Assembly (NCBI GenBank): GCA_030446625.1
Contig: JAUJMY010000006.1
Span: forward strand, 1 to 64,000
Length of the DNA: 64,000 nt
Direction: 5' to 3'
DNA from: Gaiellaceae bacterium
GTDB lineage: Bacteria; Actinomycetota; Thermoleophilia; Gaiellales; Gaiellaceae
Of the stretch, positions 56,052 through 63,968 are shown piece by piece. The notes beneath the pieces were generated by a model. It was given only the letters and a program-made list of their open reading frames with translations, did not search any database and was not told the DNA's origin. The translations under genes were made by a program, and so were the position numbers. Every line of letters starts with the position of its first letter. Position 1 is the stretch's first letter.

Positions 56052-56917
56052 CGCGCACCCACGAGCAGCCCCCGGCGGAAGCGAAGGACGCGCTCAACCT
56101 TCGCGTCGAGCTCGCCCCGCCGGGCGAGCGGGACGAGCGCGCGAATCGCGGCGCGCGCGTCGGCCGCGCTCGTGAAGAGGACGAGGTCGGCACCCGCGCG
56201 GATCGACCGGACCGCCCAGTACACCGGCCAGCGCCCGCGCACGACGCTCAGCGAGTCGGTGATCGCGACGCCGCGGAACCCGAGCCGCCGCAGCAGCCGG
56301 TAGACGGACGGCTCGATCACCGCGCGCCGCTTCCCGTACCCCGCATAGAACGCGTGGCTGACCATCACGCACGGAACGCCCGCGCGGACGGCGGCGCGAA
56401 ACGCGGCGAGCTCGTCGCTACGCACGCGAGCCGGCACGCGGGGCGCGAGGTCGGTCGAGACCGCAGCCGACCCGAGCCCCGGGAAGTGCTTCGCGCACGC
56501 GCCCACTCCAGCAGCCTCGAGGCCGCGCGCGAAGGCGACGCCGAACGCAGGCCGGCGAAAGTGGCGCGAGCCGAGCGGTCCGTCGGGCGCGTCGAGCACC
56601 GGCGCGAGGTTTACGTGCACGCGCGCGCGGCGCAGCGCCTGCCCCGTGGCGCGCCCCGCCGCGAGCGCCTCCCGCGCGCTCGCGTAGGCGGAGGCGGCGC
56701 GCACCGGCGGGAGCTCCCGGAGCCCGCGCACCGGCCCACCCTCCTGGTCGACGAAGACGAGGGCCCCCGGCGGCCGCGGCAGGTGCCGGTCCCACGGCCG
56801 GACGAACACGCCCGCGACGCCGCGCGGCGCGGGCTGGCCGGAGACGACGAGGAGCGCCGCCTTCTGCTGCGGCGTAAGCGCGGCAACGGCGGCGGCGACG
56901 AGGGCGGCGAGAGCCAC
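56048..56917 (-). CDS. GH3-type beta-N-acetylhexosaminidase-like protein
   Basis: A 289-aa TIM-barrel protein of the NagZ/GH3 family. FVDQEGGPVRGL, KHFPGLGSAAVST, VMVSHAFYAG and VAITDSLSVV (likely nucleophile Asp) are visible. NagZ enzymes have a His-Asp dyad in KHFPGHGDT-x-x-DSH; here that loop is changed to GLGSAAVSTD, so the general acid is altered or missing. At 289 aa it is also shorter than usual. An N-terminal hydrophobic stretch could be a signal peptide. The substrate is uncertain. Confidence 0.8.
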   Translation of the reverse strand: MALAALVAAAVAALTPQQKAALLVVSGQPAPRGVAGVFVRPWDRHLPRPPGALVFVDQEGGPVRGLRELPPVRAASAYASAREALAAGRATGQALRRARVHVNLAPVLDAPDGPLGSRHFRRPAFGVAFARGLEAAGVGACAKHFPGLGSAAVSTDLAPRVPARVRSDELAAFRAAVRAGVPCVMVSHAFYAGYGKRRAVIEPSVYRLLRRLGFRGVAITDSLSVVRGRWPVYWAVRSIRAGADLVLFTSAADARAAIRALVPLARRGELDAKVERVLRFRRGLLVGAR

Positions 56918-56974
56918 GTCCGAAAGCTATCCGGACCGGCGGGCGCCGCTATGCTGCGCGGCCCGCCGTCCCCG

Positions 56975-58186
56975 ATGGCACGTCTCTCCCTCATCCTCGC
57001 CGCAGCGTTTGCGCTCGCCGCGCTCGCCCCGGCCGCCGCCGCGCCTCAGGGCGCGCCTCGGATGGCGGAGATTCCGGCGCACCCGGCCAACTACGCGCGC
57101 GGGTACCGCTCGGCGTCGCTCGTGCGCCTCGTCGTCGTCCACTCGATCGAAGGCTCGTACTGGGGCGCGATCTCGTGGTTCCGCAACCCTCGCGCGCGCT
57201 CGTCCGCCCACTACGTCGTCTCGCGCAGCGGCCCGATCACCAAGATGCTGTCCGAGCGGCGCGTCGGGTGGCACGCGGGAAACGGCTGGGTGAACAGACG
57301 CTCGATCGGGGTCGAGCACGAGGGCTACGCCGGGATCGTCGGCACGTTCACCGACACGCAGTACCGCGCGTCTGCGCAGCTCGTCGCGTCGATCATGCGT
57401 CGCTACGTGCTGCCGATCGACCGGAGCCGCGTGATCGGGCATCACGAGGTACGCGACCCGTTCCGGCCGTGGCTGCGCGGCGGCTACTCGCACCACACGG
57501 ACCCGGGTCCGCACTGGGACTGGGCGCGTTACATGGCGTACGTGCGCAGCTACGCCCGCGGCAGGACGCCGCCGCCCCGCGCGTTCGACATCACCGTTCC
57601 CGGGCTCACGATCGGCCAGAGGCTCCAGGGGATCGTGCGCTGGGAAGCGGTGCCCACGGGTATCGCGCCCGAGCGCGTCGAGTTCCGCGTCGACGGACGC
57701 GTCCGCGACACGCGGCGGCAGGCGCCGTACGTGTTCGGCGGCGCGGCGCGCCCGTTCTGGGACACTGCCGCGGCCTCCAACGGACGCCACACGTTGACCG
57801 CCCACGCGGTCGCCGCGGACGGCCGCGTCGCCGACTCGAGCGTCGTGGTCACCGTCTGGAACCCGCCGGTCCCGGTCAAGATCACGCGCGTCGGGCTCGC
57901 GACGGGCCAGACGCTCTCCACTCCCGTCCGCTGGGAGGCGGCGGCGACGGGCCCGGTGCGCCGCGTCGAGTTCCTCGTCGACGGCGTCCTCCGCGACACG
58001 CAGCGCCAGGCGCCGTACGTCTTCGGCGGGCCCAGGGGGACGTGGGACGTGACGCGCGAGACTCCCGGCCCGCACGACGTGACCGTCCGCGCGATCGGGC
58101 CGCGGAACGTCGCCGAAGCGACCGTCACGGTCGTCGTCTCGCCGCCGCCGCCGCCGCCGCCTCCGCCTCCGCCTCCGCCCGGGTAG
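56975..58186 (+). CDS. Secreted N-acetylmuramoyl-L-alanine amidase with two Ig-like repeats
   Basis: A 403-aa exported peptidoglycan hydrolase. The signal peptide (about 1-24) ends in AAAA. The amidase_2 domain (about 30-190) has the first zinc ligand in VVVHSIEGSYWG, VGWHAGNGWVN, IGVEHEG, and the second and third ligands around GHHEVRDP and HTDPGPHWDW. Two Ig-like repeats follow, each with VEFRVDG/VEFLVDG and RQAPYVFGG. The C-terminus is an uninterrupted run of 14 prolines plus Gly. ATG 56975 begins the signal peptide; ATG 56951 is an alternative. Confidence 0.92.
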   Translation: MARLSLILAAAFALAALAPAAAAPQGAPRMAEIPAHPANYARGYRSASLVRLVVVHSIEGSYWGAISWFRNPRARSSAHYVVSRSGPITKMLSERRVGWHAGNGWVNRRSIGVEHEGYAGIVGTFTDTQYRASAQLVASIMRRYVLPIDRSRVIGHHEVRDPFRPWLRGGYSHHTDPGPHWDWARYMAYVRSYARGRTPPPRAFDITVPGLTIGQRLQGIVRWEAVPTGIAPERVEFRVDGRVRDTRRQAPYVFGGAARPFWDTAAASNGRHTLTAHAVAADGRVADSSVVVTVWNPPVPVKITRVGLATGQTLSTPVRWEAAATGPVRRVEFLVDGVLRDTQRQAPYVFGGPRGTWDVTRETPGPHDVTVRAIGPRNVAEATVTVVVSPPPPPPPPPPPPPG

Positions 58187-58195
58187 CCTCCGGGC

Positions 58196-59434
58196 GTGGA
58201 TTTCGCGCTCACCGACGAGCAGCGGCTGCTCCAGGACACCGTTCGCGACTTCGTCGACGAGCGCGTCCTTCCGGTGGCCGTCGAGAACGACGTGAACCAC
58301 CGCCTAGACCTGAGCCTGATCGAGGGGATGGCGGAGCTCGGGCTCCTCGGCATCGTGATCCCGGAGGAGTACGGCGGCGCCGGCCTCGACTTCGTCAGCG
58401 AGGCGCTCGCGTGCGAGGAGATCGAACGCGGCGAGGCGGCGTTCCGGACGCTGATCTCGGTCCACGTCGGCCTCAACTCGCTCTCGCTCCTGCGCTACGG
58501 GAGCGAGGAGCAGAAGCAGCGCTATCTCGTGCCGCAAGCGCGCGGCGAGAAGCTCGCGTGCTTCGGCCTCACGGAGCCTGCAGCCGGCTCCGACGTCGCG
58601 TCGATGCGGACGACCGCGCGCCGCGAGGACGGCGTCTACGTCCTCAACGGGTCGAAGAACTGGATCTCGTACGCGACGGTCGCCGACCACCAGCTCGTCT
58701 TCGCGAAGACGGATCCGTCCGCGCGCCACCGCGGCATCTCGGCCTTCGTCCTCGAGCGCGAGTGGCCGGGCGTGACCACGCGTGAGACCGAGAACAAGCT
58801 CGGCGTCTGGGCGGGCTCGACGGGCGAGCTCTACTTCGAGAACGTCGAGGTACCGGCGGAGAACCTCGTCGGCGAGGAGGGCCAGGGGTTCGAGATCGCG
58901 ATGTACGGCCTCGACCAGGGCCGCTTCACCGTCGCCGCCGGCGCGTGCGGCGTGCTCCGCGCCTGCCTCGAGCGCTCCGTCGAGTACGCGCGCGCGCGCG
59001 AGACCTTCGGCCAGGAGATCGGCCGCTACCAGTTCGTCCAGGACATGATCGCGAAGATGGTGCTCGGCTACGAGACGTCGAAGCTGCTCGTGATGCAGGC
59101 CGCGTGGATGAAGAACGAGGGTCGCCGCAACACCCGCGAGACGTCACTCGCCAAGTGGCATGCGACCGAGTCCGCGTTCGAGGCGGCGCACCTCGCGATC
59201 CAGGTCCACGGGGCCTACGGCTACTCCGCCGAGTACGGGATCGAGCGCTACTTCCGCAACGCGCGCGCGCCGATCATCTACGAGGGGACGACGCAGGTGC
59301 ACAAGCTGATGCAGGCCGAGCACGCGCTCGGATACCGGCGGCTGAACGGCCGCGACGGTGAGGTCTCGCCGCTCTGCTCGTGGGCGCCGGCGCTCGCACC
59401 CGTGCACCGCGAGCCGGTCGTCACGGGGGGCTAG
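58196..59434 (+). CDS. Acyl-CoA dehydrogenase
   Basis: FAD enzyme of beta-oxidation or related acyl-CoA oxidation, 412 aa. Signatures: FGLTEPAAGSD (FAD/substrate), GSKNWIS, AGACGVLRACLERSVEYARA, and the catalytic Glu in IIYEGTTQVHKLM. IQVHGAYGYSAEYGIERYFR resembles glutaryl/butyryl-CoA-type members. The start is GTG 58196, 9 nt after the amidase stop. The chain-length specificity is unknown. Its 3' end overlaps the HAD gene by 14 nt tail to tail. Confidence 0.94.
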   Translation: MDFALTDEQRLLQDTVRDFVDERVLPVAVENDVNHRLDLSLIEGMAELGLLGIVIPEEYGGAGLDFVSEALACEEIERGEAAFRTLISVHVGLNSLSLLRYGSEEQKQRYLVPQARGEKLACFGLTEPAAGSDVASMRTTARREDGVYVLNGSKNWISYATVADHQLVFAKTDPSARHRGISAFVLEREWPGVTTRETENKLGVWAGSTGELYFENVEVPAENLVGEEGQGFEIAMYGLDQGRFTVAAGACGVLRACLERSVEYARARETFGQEIGRYQFVQDMIAKMVLGYETSKLLVMQAAWMKNEGRRNTRETSLAKWHATESAFEAAHLAIQVHGAYGYSAEYGIERYFRNARAPIIYEGTTQVHKLMQAEHALGYRRLNGRDGEVSPLCSWAPALAPVHREPVVTGG

Positions 59435-60116
59435 CGGACAAGCCGAGCGCCGCCGGGAGCTGGAGCAGGTCGGTCAGCCTCCCCTCGACGTCGCCGTATC
59501 GCTCCTCGCGGTCGAGCAGGAACGCGCGCATGCCGAGCGCGCGGGCGCCCTCCACGTCGTCGTCGACCGAATCCCCGATCATCGCCGCGTCCTCGGGTCT
59601 GAGGGCGAGCCGCTCGAGCACCGCCAGGAAGATGCTCGCGTCCGGCTTGGTCTTCCCGTGCGCGCGCGATCCGAGCGCGGCGTCGACGTCGAGGCCGTGG
59701 TGCGACACAAACTGGTCCAGGTCGCGTCCGGTGTTCGACACGAGCCCGAGCTTGAGCCCGTGCCGCCGCAGCTCGGCGAGCACGGGCAGGACGTCGTCGT
59801 AGAGCTCGAAGTTGTGCGCGTGCTCCCACGCGCGCGTCATCTCGACGGCGCACTCGTAGGCGAAGGCCGCGTCGCCACCCATCCCGCGGACGATCCGCTC
59901 GGTGAACGCGACCCAGATCTCGTCGTCGTGCGCGAGCTCAGGATGGCGCTCGAGCGTCTCGATCGCGGCACGCCGTGCGTCGTCGTAGCGCGCGGGGTCG
60001 AGCTCGAGCCCGAAGCGGCGCCCGAGGCGCTGATAGCCCTCCGGCCCGAGATCGGGCCCCGGCTTCGCCAGAGTGAAATCGACGTCGAACAGTACGGCGC
60101 GGAGCCTCACCCCCAC
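59421..60116 (-). CDS. HAD-superfamily hydrolase
   Basis: A 231-aa haloacid-dehalogenase-like phosphatase. Motif I is LFDVDFTLAKPG (nucleophile Asp), with Phe instead of the usual Gly in DxDGT. Motif II is LGLVSNTGRDL, motif III the Lys in GKTKPDASIF, and motif IV is IGDSVDDDVEGA. An alpha-helical cap lies between motifs I and II. Probably a phosphoglycolate-phosphatase-like enzyme; the substrate is not deducible. Convergent with the dehydrogenase gene. Confidence 0.9.
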   Translation of the reverse strand: MGVRLRAVLFDVDFTLAKPGPDLGPEGYQRLGRRFGLELDPARYDDARRAAIETLERHPELAHDDEIWVAFTERIVRGMGGDAAFAYECAVEMTRAWEHAHNFELYDDVLPVLAELRRHGLKLGLVSNTGRDLDQFVSHHGLDVDAALGSRAHGKTKPDASIFLAVLERLALRPEDAAMIGDSVDDDVEGARALGMRAFLLDREERYGDVEGRLTDLLQLPAALGLSASPP

Positions 60117-60228
60117 TCCTCGCGTTCCTGGGGCGCCGCTGGCAAAGGAGCACGTGCGGGAGATTCGCAGGACAGTACGTCTGGTACGGCCAAGAGGCTC
60201 CCGCGCGCGATCCTGCCGCCCAGCGGCG

Positions 60229-61113
60229 TCAGGCGTCGGCGGAGGCCGGCTCCGCCGGCACGGAGGCGACGCCGGCCAGGGACGCGAGGGGCCAGCGGTA
60301 CGCGTCGGGCTGGCGTGACGCGAGCGACGGCAGCTTCGCGCGGACGTCCTCGAGCCGCGCGCGATCGAGGTCGGCCGAGACGACCGTCTCCTCGTCGGGC
60401 GCCAGCGCGAGGACGAGTCCCCACGGATCGACGATCATCGAGCGCCCGTAGCTCTGCTTCCCCGGCAGCGTCTCGCCGATCTGCGCGGCGGCCGCGACGT
60501 AGAGCTGGTTCTCGACGGCGCGCGCCCGCAGCAGCACCTCCCAGTGGTCCTTGCCCGTGTGCAGCGTGAAGTGCGCGGGGACGGTGAGGAGGAGCGCGCC
60601 CTCCAGCGCGAGGATCCGGTACAGCTCCGGGAAGCGGACGTCGTAGCAGATCGAAAGGCCGATCGGCCACTCCCCCACGCGCGCCACGACCGGCTCCTCG
60701 CCCGGCTCCTCCGCCTCCGACTCGCGGTAGACGTGGCCGCCGACCTCGACGTCGAACAGGTGGATCTTCCGGTAGAGCGCGGCGATCTCGCCGTCCGCGT
60801 CGAAGACGAGGCTCGTGTTCGACAGCTTCTCGCGGCCCTCGCGCCGCTCGGTGATCGAGCCGCCGACGAGCACGATCCCGTGCTCCCGCGCCCAGCGCGA
60901 CATCGCCGCGACGGATTCCCCCTCCTCCAGCGTCTCCGCAGCCGCGTGCAGCGTCTCGGCGTCGCCGATCGTGTTCCACTTCTCGGGGAGGACCACGAGC
61001 TCGGCGCCGGCCGCGGCCGCGCGCGCGACGAGCGCCTCGGCGCGCTCGATGTTCGCGGTCTTGTCGGCGCGGCTGGTGAGCTGCACGCACGCGACGCGGA
61101 GTCGGTCGGGCAT
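60229..61113 (-). CDS. Carbon-nitrogen hydrolase (Nit1/Nit2-like amidase)
   Basis: A 294-aa nitrilase-superfamily amidase. The catalytic triad is Glu44 (VLPEKWNT), Lys116 (YRKIHLFD) and Cys156 (SICYDVRFPELY). Overall motifs resemble Nit-type deaminated-glutathione or omega-amidase enzymes, which repair or clear aberrant metabolites. ATG 61113 (MPDRLRVACVQ) is chosen over upstream starts because the fold begins there. It is divergent from the CoA-binding gene, with only 22 nt between starts. Confidence 0.92.
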   Translation of the reverse strand: MPDRLRVACVQLTSRADKTANIERAEALVARAAAAGAELVVLPEKWNTIGDAETLHAAAETLEEGESVAAMSRWAREHGIVLVGGSITERREGREKLSNTSLVFDADGEIAALYRKIHLFDVEVGGHVYRESEAEEPGEEPVVARVGEWPIGLSICYDVRFPELYRILALEGALLLTVPAHFTLHTGKDHWEVLLRARAVENQLYVAAAAQIGETLPGKQSYGRSMIVDPWGLVLALAPDEETVVSADLDRARLEDVRAKLPSLASRQPDAYRWPLASLAGVASVPAEPASADA

Positions 61114-61135
61114 GCGCGCAAGCGTAGCTTTGGAC

Positions 61136-61532
61136 GTGCGGACGCCCGCCGAGATCCTCGCCGGCACGCGGACGATCGCGCTCGTCGGCGGGTCGCCGAA
61201 CCCGTGGCGGCCGAGCCACGGCGTGATGCGCTACCTGCTCGCGCAGGGTTACCGCGTGATTCCCGTGCGCCCGCACGTGCGCGAGGTGCTCGGCGTGCCG
61301 TGCGTCGGCTCGCTGGCCGGGATCGGCGAGCCGGTCGACCTCGTCGGCGTCTTCCCCGCGCGGAGCACTGCCAGGCGTCGCGCGCGAGGCCGTGGCTGCT
61401 GGGGCCAAGGCGCTCTGGCTCCAGTCCGGGCTCCGATCGCCCGAGGCGCGGGAGATCGCGACGGCCGCCGGACTCGACTACGTCGAAGGATGCCTGCACG
61501 TCCGTCGTTCATCGGCTGACGCGCTAACCTAG
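61136..61532 (+). pseudogene. CoA-binding domain protein (YccU-like), frameshifted
   Basis: A Rossmann-type CoA_binding domain starts at GTG 61136: TIALVGGSPNPWRPSHGVMR, YLLAQGYRVIPVRP, GEPVDLVGVF. Near 61365-61380 the frame changes, and VAREAVAAGAKALWLQSGL, RSPEAREIATAAGLDYVEG continue to TAG 61530-61532. One indel inactivates it as written. The intact protein would be about 130 aa. It lies just upstream of tRNA-Pro. Confidence 0.75.
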
Positions 61533-61541
61533 GAGCTTCCT

Positions 61542-61615
61542 CGGGGTGTGGCGCAGCCTGGTAGCGCGCTCCGTTCGGGTCGGAGAGGTCCCCAGTTCAA
61601 ATCTGGGCACCCCGA
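61542..61615 (+). tRNA. tRNA-Pro (anticodon CGG)
   Basis: A complete 74-nt cloverleaf. The acceptor stem CGGGGTG pairs with CACCCCG plus discriminator A, the D-arm is GGCGCAGCCTGGTAGCGC, the anticodon stem-loop is CTCCG-TTCGGGT-CGGAG (anticodon CGG), and the T-arm is CCCAG-TTCAAAT-CTGGG. CCA is not encoded. Confidence 0.97.
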
Positions 61616-61703
61616 TCGACGTGGGGGAGCTCCCGCGGCTCGCGGAAGTTCCCCCACGTTTCGTCTCGATTTCGGCACACACGCGTGACGTCGGCTCGTC
61701 TAT

Positions 61704-61721
61704 GTTGTCCGTAGAGACAAC
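61704..61721 (+). promoter_or_regulatory. Small inverted repeat before ssb
   Basis: GTTGTC and GACAAC (6 bp, perfect) flank a 6-nt spacer, immediately upstream of the GGAGGAGGA ribosome-binding site. It could be a protein operator or an RNA hairpin affecting ssb translation. It may also be chance. Confidence 0.35.
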
Positions 61722-61737
61722 AGAGGAGGAGGACGGC

Positions 61738-62088
61738 GTGAACGTGGTGACGCTGATCGGCAATCTCGCCAGCGACGTGCAGGTGAAGGAGGTCGCCAGC
61801 GACAAGAAGGTGGCGACGTTCCTGCTCGCCGTCGACAGGCCCGGTGAGGGGAAGGGGGCCGACTTCGTGCAGGTGGCGACGTGGGATCGCCAGGCCGAGG
61901 TCTGCGACCGCTTCCTCGCAAAGGGGCGCCACGTCGCGGTCGCCGGGCGCCTGCGCAGCCGCTCGTGGGAGGACTCCGACGGCAAGCGGCGCAGCGCCGT
62001 CGAGGTCGTCGCGAGCAACGTGCAGTTCCTCGGCGACCCGCGCACCGCCGCCGGGGCCGGATCGCCGTTCGAGGCCGTAGTCGCGTAG
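61738..62088 (+). CDS. ssb: Single-stranded DNA-binding protein
   Basis: A 116-aa OB-fold protein. VVTLIGNLASDVQVKEV, KKVATFLLAVDRP, DFVQVATWDRQAEVCDRFLA and KGRHVAVAGRLRSRSWED are SSB signatures. GTG 61738 has GGAGGAGGA 7 nt upstream, an excellent Shine-Dalgarno. The protein lacks the long Gly-rich linker and the acidic tip (DDDIPF) that recruits partner proteins, so it may be a secondary SSB, as in Bacillus SsbB or Streptomyces SsbB. Confidence 0.92.
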   Translation: MNVVTLIGNLASDVQVKEVASDKKVATFLLAVDRPGEGKGADFVQVATWDRQAEVCDRFLAKGRHVAVAGRLRSRSWEDSDGKRRSAVEVVASNVQFLGDPRTAAGAGSPFEAVVA

Positions 62089-62100
62089 CATCGCGCGCCA

Positions 62101-62844
62101 GTGGCGCGCCGTGACGAGATCCTGGCGTACGCCGACGAGCTGCTCGATCTCGCCTCGTATCCCGACTACGGGCCGATGGGGATGCAGGTCGTCGGCGCGG
62201 ACGACGTGTCGCGCATCGCCTGTGGCGTCTCGGCGTCGCGCGAGCTGTTCGAACGGGCGGCCGCGGCGGACGCGGAGCTCGTCGTCGTCCACCACGGCCT
62301 GCTGTGGAACAACGAGCCGCGCGTGATCGACCGCCGTATGAAGGGGCGGCTCGAGGCGCTCTTCGCCGCGAACATCACCCTCGCGGCGTACCACCTCGCG
62401 CTCGATGCCCACCTCGAGGTCGGCAACAACGCGCTGCTCGCGCGCGAGCTCGGGGTCGAGGTCGAAGGGTCGTTCGCGAAGTTCGGCGTCGGCGGGCGCT
62501 TCCCGACCCCGGTGCCGATCCACGACGTCCTGGCGCGCGTGCGAGAGAGGCTGGGTCAGGAGCCGGTCGTGTTCGCCGAGGGACCGGACCGCGTCGAGCG
62601 GGTGGCGCTCGTCTCCGGCGGCGGCGGCGGGTACCTAGCCGAGGCCGCAGCCGCCGGGTACGAGCTGTTCCTGACGGGCGAGCCGCAGGAGCCGAGCCTG
62701 CACGCGGCACGGGAGCTCGGCGTCCATTTCGTCGCGGCCGGACACTACGCAACCGAGACCCTCGGTGTGCAGGCCCTCGCGGAGCGGCTAGCGGACCGTT
62801 TCGGGATCGACTGGGAGTTCATCGACCTCCCGAACCCCGTCTGA
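62101..62844 (+). CDS. Nif3-like dinuclear metal centre protein (GTP cyclohydrolase I type 2 / YqfO family)
   Basis: A 247-aa protein with the Nif3 fold. Metal ligands are in VVVHHGLLW, AYHLALDAHLEVGNN and VAAGHYATETLG. The insertion domain of the longer YqfO form is absent. The biochemical role of the family is unsettled. The start is GTG, 12 nt after ssb, so the two are probably co-transcribed. Confidence 0.88.
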   Translation: MARRDEILAYADELLDLASYPDYGPMGMQVVGADDVSRIACGVSASRELFERAAAADAELVVVHHGLLWNNEPRVIDRRMKGRLEALFAANITLAAYHLALDAHLEVGNNALLARELGVEVEGSFAKFGVGGRFPTPVPIHDVLARVRERLGQEPVVFAEGPDRVERVALVSGGGGGYLAEAAAAGYELFLTGEPQEPSLHAARELGVHFVAAGHYATETLGVQALAERLADRFGIDWEFIDLPNPV

Positions 62845-62951
62845 CGACCGTGGTGGAACCCATGGTTCCCCCACGAGCCCCCTCCTTATGCGCGGCGCAG
62901 CGAGTGCTCGCACGTGCCTGCCGCCCGGCGAAGCAGGGCTCCGCGCTCCGA

Positions 62952-63821
62952 TCAGCCCGTCGATGCGCGCAGCGCCGCCACGCTGTGTAGGAACTCCTCG
63001 ATCGCGTCGCGACACGCGTCGGGGCGCTCGACGATCAGCAGGTGCCCGCAGTCCGCGATCGTCCGGAGAGGGGCGCGCAGCCGGCGCGCGTACTCGAACG
63101 CGTCGTCGATCGGCACCTGCAGATCGGACGCGCCCCAGAGGACGAGGCACGGGCAGCGGACGCCGTCGAGATCCTCGCGAGGGTCGGCGCGGATGAGCGC
63201 GCGCCCCGCGCTGCGCACGTCCGCGTGCATTCGCGTCTCGCCCAGCAACCCGTGCACGGCGTCGGGCGAGAGCGCCACCGGATCCGCGACGGTGAACGGG
63301 TTGAAGGCGAGCCGCCGGAGGAGGCCGTGACGCGCGATCGGCCCGCGCGCCCGGGCGAGGAGCTTGCCCGGGCGCGTCAGGCCGAGGAAGGAGATCCAGA
63401 ACTCGGCGCGCCGCGTCGAAGTCGAGATGCCGGCGGCCCCGGCGAGCACCACCGCCGTCACGTCGCCCGGGTGCCGCAGCGCGAGCCGCAGCGCGACGAC
63501 GCCGCCGAGCGAGTGGCCGACGAGCGGCGCGGGCAGCATCTCCTCACGCTCGACGACGAGCCGGACACGATCGGCGTACGCGTCGAGATTCGGCGCGGCC
63601 GGGAGCGGCGCGGAGCCGCCGTGGCCCGGCAGGTCGGGGACGAGCACGCGGTGCCGCGCGGCGAGCCGCGGCGCGAGCTCGATCCAGTTCGCCGCCGCCC
63701 CCGTCCACCCGTGCACGAGCACGAGAGGCGGCCCGGCGCCGCCGACGAAGTAGCGCATCCGCACCGCCTTCGCGTCCGCGGAGCGCTCCTCGAAGCCCCG
63801 GAGCGTCGTTGCGGACGTCAC
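62952..63821 (-). CDS. Alpha/beta-hydrolase
   Basis: A 289-aa serine hydrolase. The oxyanion region is VLVHGWTGAAANW, the nucleophile Ser is in LVGHSLGGVVALR, the acid in LWGASDLQVP and the His in DCGHLLIVERPD. The short cap region suggests an esterase, lipase or C-C hydrolase-like enzyme of unknown substrate. It converges on the Nif3-like gene across 107 nt that contains a small GGAACC/GGTTCC inverted repeat. Confidence 0.9.
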   Translation of the reverse strand: MTSATTLRGFEERSADAKAVRMRYFVGGAGPPLVLVHGWTGAAANWIELAPRLAARHRVLVPDLPGHGGSAPLPAAPNLDAYADRVRLVVEREEMLPAPLVGHSLGGVVALRLALRHPGDVTAVVLAGAAGISTSTRRAEFWISFLGLTRPGKLLARARGPIARHGLLRRLAFNPFTVADPVALSPDAVHGLLGETRMHADVRSAGRALIRADPREDLDGVRCPCLVLWGASDLQVPIDDAFEYARRLRAPLRTIADCGHLLIVERPDACRDAIEEFLHSVAALRASTG

Positions 63822-63844
63822 GCGGCGAGAGTATCCTCGGCTCG

Positions 63845-63940
63845 ATGGTCAGCTTTGGGAGGCGGGCCCTGTGATTCCCGCCGCCGACACCAGCGAGCGC
63901 TCAGCGAGCCCGTCCGTGCATTCCTGCCGGCGGGTTTTTT
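63845..63940 (+). promoter_or_regulatory. Possible transcription attenuator with leader peptide
   Basis: ATG 63845 opens a 9-codon frame (MVSFGRRAL) that stops at 63874. Its codons cover segment 1, GGCGGG (63861-63866). Segment 2, CCCGCCG (63877-63883), can pair with segment 1 or with segment 3, CGGCGGG (63928-63934), which is followed by six T (63935-63940), an intrinsic-terminator-like end. The alternatives are mutually exclusive. A TATCCT sequence at 63831-63836 could be the -10. No ribosome-binding site is seen for the leader peptide. Confidence 0.45.
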
Positions 63941-63968
63941 CGTTCTTGGAGCGAAGGAGGGAGCGAGC

